The notes beneath the pieces are model-generated. The model did not search any database and was not told the DNA's origin. It worked only from the letters and a program-made list of their open reading frames with translations. From the NCBI GenBank assembly GCA_021815535.1, contig JAKAGL010000030.1, forward strand, positions 1 to 15,616: a stretch of 15,616 bases of DNA, in the 5' to 3' direction. The translations under genes were made by a program, and so were the position numbers. The DNA is from a bacterium. GTDB taxonomy: Bacteria; Nitrospinota_A; UBA7883; JACRGQ01. Shown here one piece after another: positions 13,497 through 15,616 of the stretch (its first letter is position 1; each line of letters opens with the position of its first letter).

Positions 13497-14498
13497 TCAA
13501 TTGATCCCAGAATGATCTTCAGCCGCCTTCACGCGGTTGCGCCCCTGGCGCTTTGCCGCATACAGCGCCCGGTCCGCACGTTCGATCAGCTCTTTCATCT
13601 CCTTCGAGCGGTCCGGCACCATGCAGGCGACTCCCATGCTCAAAGTCACATAGGGAACCACCGGCGATTTCTCGTGGGGAAGCTTCAGGGTCCGCACTGC
13701 GGCGGCCACTTCTTCGGCTATCTTTATGCCCCCTTCGAGCGGGGTATCGGGCAGAACCAGCACAAACTCCTCGCCGCCATAACGCGCCGCGATATCGCCG
13801 GGACGGCGTACCACCTGGCCGATGATGGCGGCTACCTGCCGCAGGCAGTCGTCCCCCCCCTGGTGCCCATAGTGGTCGTTGTACAGCTTGAAGTGGTCGA
13901 TATCAGCCATCACCACGGAAAGCGGCTGACGGTCGCGCATCGCGCGGCGCCATTCGGCCGAAAAATTCTCGTCAAAATGCCGCCGGTTCGCCAGTCCGGT
14001 AAGCCCGTCCTGCGCCGAAAGCTGGGTAAGTACCCGGTTCGCCTCGCTTAACTGTTTCAGCGTTTCGATCAGCTCCTTTTCGCGCACTTTGCGGCGTTCC
14101 ATTTCCTGATACAGCCGCAACACCGAGCGGACGCGCGCCAGAAGCTCCACCTTGCTCACCGGTTTGGTGATGTAATCGGTGGCGCCGGCCTCGAACGCCT
14201 GGTTGAGGCTGTCCTGCTCCCCCACCGCCGTAACCATGATCACGGGTGTGTCGGCCAGATGGGCGTCCTCCCTGATGATCCGGCAAGCTTCGATGCCGTT
14301 CATTTCAGGCATCACCACATCCAACAGGATCACCCTGAAAGTAACGCCGTGCCGGTGTTCCTCCCCTTTCAGGCCCAGAGCCTCGAACGCCTCCTGCGCC
14401 GAAGCCGCGGTGATAATATCTTTATACCCCGCCCCTTTCAGAAAGGTTTTCAGGAGGTCACGGCTTTCCTTCGAATCGTCTACAATCAATATGCCCAT
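13497..14498 (-). CDS. PleD-like response regulator with GGEEF diguanylate cyclase domain
   Basis: Makes c-di-GMP from two GTP when its receiver is phosphorylated. Seen in 333 aa: receiver domain (1-125) with Asp7-Asp8 and phospho-acceptor Asp60, a coiled-coil linker (about 127-160), and a GGEEF domain (about 165-325) opening with DGLTGLANRRHFD. The intact active-site loop GGEEF is at 241-245, and the inhibitory-site motif RxxD (RPGD, 232-235) lies five residues upstream. It is therefore predicted active and product-inhibited. Unlike PleD it has one receiver, not two. Start: ATG 14496-14498 begins MGILIVDD with AGGA about 6 nt upstream; a GTG at 14525 would add nine residues. First gene of the signalling cluster, with a promoter at 14551-14579. 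Confidence 0.94.
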   Translation of the reverse strand: MGILIVDDSKESRDLLKTFLKGAGYKDIITAASAQEAFEALGLKGEEHRHGVTFRVILLDVVMPEMNGIEACRIIREDAHLADTPVIMVTAVGEQDSLNQAFEAGATDYITKPVSKVELLARVRSVLRLYQEMERRKVREKELIETLKQLSEANRVLTQLSAQDGLTGLANRRHFDENFSAEWRRAMRDRQPLSVVMADIDHFKLYNDHYGHQGGDDCLRQVAAIIGQVVRRPGDIAARYGGEEFVLVLPDTPLEGGIKIAEEVAAAVRTLKLPHEKSPVVPYVTLSMGVACMVPDRSKEMKELIERADRALYAAKRQGRNRVKAAEDHSGIN

Positions 14499-14550
14499 GA
14501 AATCCTTGCCATCCCCCCTTGTCACGCACCCTGGTTCCGGTCTCTGCTCA

Positions 14551-14579
14551 ATTATGCAAGATGTTGAGAGTTAAGGCAA
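14551..14579 (-). promoter_or_regulatory. Promoter for the diguanylate cyclase-HPt unit
   Basis: On the minus strand TTGCCT (14574-14579), a 17-nt spacer and CATAAT (14551-14556; 5 of 6 to consensus). It is divergent from the rpsF promoter about 50 bp away. Confidence 0.5.
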
Positions 14580-14629
14580 ACCGCAATATACCGCCCGGCA
14601 GATGGCCCCCCGGGGCACGCGGGAACGGA

Positions 14630-14658
14630 TTGCAATTTCCGGTATCCGGTGCTATAGT
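14630..14658 (+). promoter_or_regulatory. Sigma70-type promoter for rpsF-ssb
   Basis: TTGCAA (14630-14635), a 17-nt spacer and TATAGT (14653-14658) fit sigma70 well. The start is expected near 14665, about 70 nt before the rpsF start. Confidence 0.65.
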
Positions 14659-14685
14659 CACCCCCTTGCAGAACAAGTAACCCTT

Positions 14686-14709
14686 GCTCCCGTCCGCCGT
14701 GGCGGGGGC
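14686..14709 (+). promoter_or_regulatory. Hairpin in the rpsF leader
   Basis: GCTCCCG (14686-14692) pairs with CGGGGGC (14703-14709) over 7 bp with one G-T pair and a 10-nt loop containing CCGCCG. An S6:S18-binding mRNA leader is known upstream of rpsF in many bacteria. Whether this hairpin is that element is inference; I did not see a full match to its bulged structure. Confidence 0.35.
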
Positions 14710-14733
14710 TTTAATAACCACAAGGAGGAACTT

Positions 14734-15087
14734 TTGCCAAAGTACGAAGCCGTCTATATTCTCGAACCGGAAAAAACCGATGAAGCGGTCGCACAATATG
14801 CCCAGGAGGTCAAAGCCCTCGTGGAAAAAGAAGGCGGAACCGTCGATCACATTGAACAGTGGGGAAAAAAGAAGCTGGCCTACACCGTGGGCAAGTTCAA
14901 ATACGGACACTACACCATGATGCACATCACCGGCCCCGGCGAAATCGTCGCCAAGCTGGAACGCGCATTCAAGATCAACGAATCGGTGATCAAGTACCTC
15001 ACGTTGACCCATCACGAAAAAACAATGCTGCGCCCCACCGTGGAAGCCCCGATGGGATTCAGCCGTGAAGGCGGCGGACGCTTCTAA
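14734..15087 (+). CDS. rpsF: 30S ribosomal protein bS6
   Basis: Small-subunit ribosomal protein S6, which pairs with S18 on the 16S platform. Seen in 117 aa: opening (M)PKYEAVYILEP, central EQWGKKKLAYTVGKFKYGHY and the helix KLERAFKINESVIKYLTL are classic bS6, with a short Gly/Arg tail. Start: TTG 14734-14736 with a strong AAGGAGG at 14722-14728 (GGAGG 5 nt away) gives the usual N-terminus. The reading frame continues upstream without a better start. First gene of the conserved rpsF-ssb(-rpsR) operon, with its own promoter and hairpin leader. Confidence 0.96.
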   Translation: MPKYEAVYILEPEKTDEAVAQYAQEVKALVEKEGGTVDHIEQWGKKKLAYTVGKFKYGHYTMMHITGPGEIVAKLERAFKINESVIKYLTLTHHEKTMLRPTVEAPMGFSREGGGRF

Positions 15088-15107
15088 ACCGCCAGAGGGA
15101 GTACATC

Positions 15108-15560
15108 ATGGCCAGTTTGAACAAAGTCTTCATGATGGGCAATATCACCCGCGACCCGGAGTTGCGCTATACGCCCGGCGGGCAGGCGGTCACCACGCTC
15201 GGCCTCGCCGTGAACAACAAGTGGGGAAGCGGCGATGATAAAAAGGAAGAAACCCTTTTCATCGACGTGAACGTCTGGGGCAAAACCGCCGAAAACTGCG
15301 TGACCTACCTCAAAAAGGGGGCCGGGGTGTTCGTCGAAGGAAGGCTCCGCTCGCGCTCATGGGACGACAAAGAAACCGGCCAGAAGCGCTCGAAAATGGA
15401 AATCACCGCCACCACCGTGCAGTTCCTCCCGAAAGGCGGGGGACCCGGCGGCGGAGCGGGGGGCGGACCGCGCCCATCTTCGGAGCACGATGTGGGGGAA
15501 ATGCCCCCGCAGGATGACGACGTTCGATTGATTTGCCTTGCGCAATTCGTCGAGCGGTAG
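15108..15560 (+). CDS. ssb: Single-stranded DNA-binding protein, with abnormal C-terminus
   Basis: Coats single-stranded DNA in replication and repair. Seen in 150 aa: OB fold (1-110) opening MASLNKVFMMGNITRDPELRYTPGG, with FIDVNVWGKTAENC and EGRLRSRSWDD. A Gly/Pro-rich linker (about 111-130) follows, then acidic PPQDDDV. Known: SSB normally ends in DDDIPF or similar, the docking peptide for partner proteins. Here the frame instead reads on as RLICLAQFVER before a stop, so the Pro-Phe tip is missing. This may be a sequencing or assembly junction near the window end, or a real change. ATG 15108 has GAGGG about 8-12 nt upstream and follows rpsF by 20 bp; rpsR would be expected next. Confidence 0.93.
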   Translation: MASLNKVFMMGNITRDPELRYTPGGQAVTTLGLAVNNKWGSGDDKKEETLFIDVNVWGKTAENCVTYLKKGAGVFVEGRLRSRSWDDKETGQKRSKMEITATTVQFLPKGGGPGGGAGGGPRPSSEHDVGEMPPQDDDVRLICLAQFVER

Positions 15561-15616
15561 CGCCCCCGAGATTTTGCCGTAGATCGGGCTCCATGCCTCG
15601 GGCGGGCTTCCCAGCA
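15523..15616 (-). other. Window edge after the ssb divergence; possible fragment of another coding frame
   Basis: After the DDDV codons of ssb the sequence no longer looks like an rpsF-ssb-rpsR operon. On the minus strand one frame is open from the window end to this point and reads protein-like (PPEAWSPIYGKISGALPLDE, then LRKANQSN), with G or C in about three quarters of third positions. I do not recognise it. It may be the end of a gene joined here by rearrangement or misassembly, or chance. Confidence 0.25.

Noticed and set aside
1..15616. CRISPR array, tRNA genes, insertion sequences
   Set aside because: No regularly spaced repeats, no recognisable tRNA cloverleaf and no transposase were seen on either strand.

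Overview
The window looks like chromosomal DNA of a GC-rich, Gram-negative-type bacterium. The case rests on dense two-component and c-di-GMP signalling, a bacterial A-type RNase P RNA, sigma70-like promoters, strong GGAGG ribosome binding sites, GTG/TTG starts, and a normal rpsF-ssb pair. I cannot fix the phylum by eye; a deltaproteobacterium-, Nitrospinota- or Nitrospirota-like lineage would fit. Both edges cut genes or operons, and the right edge may hold a junction.

Region 1 (1-5101, + strand) is one tightly coupled operon. It holds the 3' part of a sugar nucleotidyltransferase/phosphomannomutase-like fusion, a sucrose-6-phosphate-phosphatase-type HAD phosphatase, a sucrose-phosphate-synthase-type GT4 glycosyltransferase, and a PfkB fructokinase. 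Together they read as a pathway for a non-reducing fructose-containing disaccharide, a likely compatible solute. The product is sucrose, or mannosylfructose if the first gene supplies GDP-mannose. A hairpin at 5120-5140 ends the operon.

Region 2 (5124-6230, - strand) is a receiver-histidine kinase. Region 3 (6231-6770) has no credible protein gene. It holds a possible ~110-nt structured RNA ending in a terminator-like hairpin. Region 4 (6771-8531, +) is a B12-domain radical SAM protein.

Region 5 (about 8588-10080) is strikingly AT-rich, bounded by a 10-bp direct repeat, and lies just downstream of rnpB. It carries three - strand genes: a DUF4258 protein, an overlapping DUF2283 protein (a toxin-antitoxin-like pair), and a two-TM coiled-coil protein of unknown function. 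It is the best candidate here for an undescribed accessory system.

Region 6 (- strand) is core: a Nif3-family gene, a coiled-coil zinc-ribbon gene (CdsZ/COG1579-like) and rnpB, which begins within a few bases of the zinc-ribbon stop codon.

Region 7 (12094-14498, - strand) is a signalling cluster: a PleD-like receiver-GGEEF diguanylate cyclase, a coupled small HPt protein, and two paralogous single-domain response regulators, each with its own recognisable promoter. No histidine kinase sits in the cluster; the nearest is in region 2. Region 8 (14630-15616, +) is the rpsF-ssb operon behind a good sigma70 promoter and a hairpin leader. The ssb reading frame loses its normal acidic-Pro-Phe tip near the window end.
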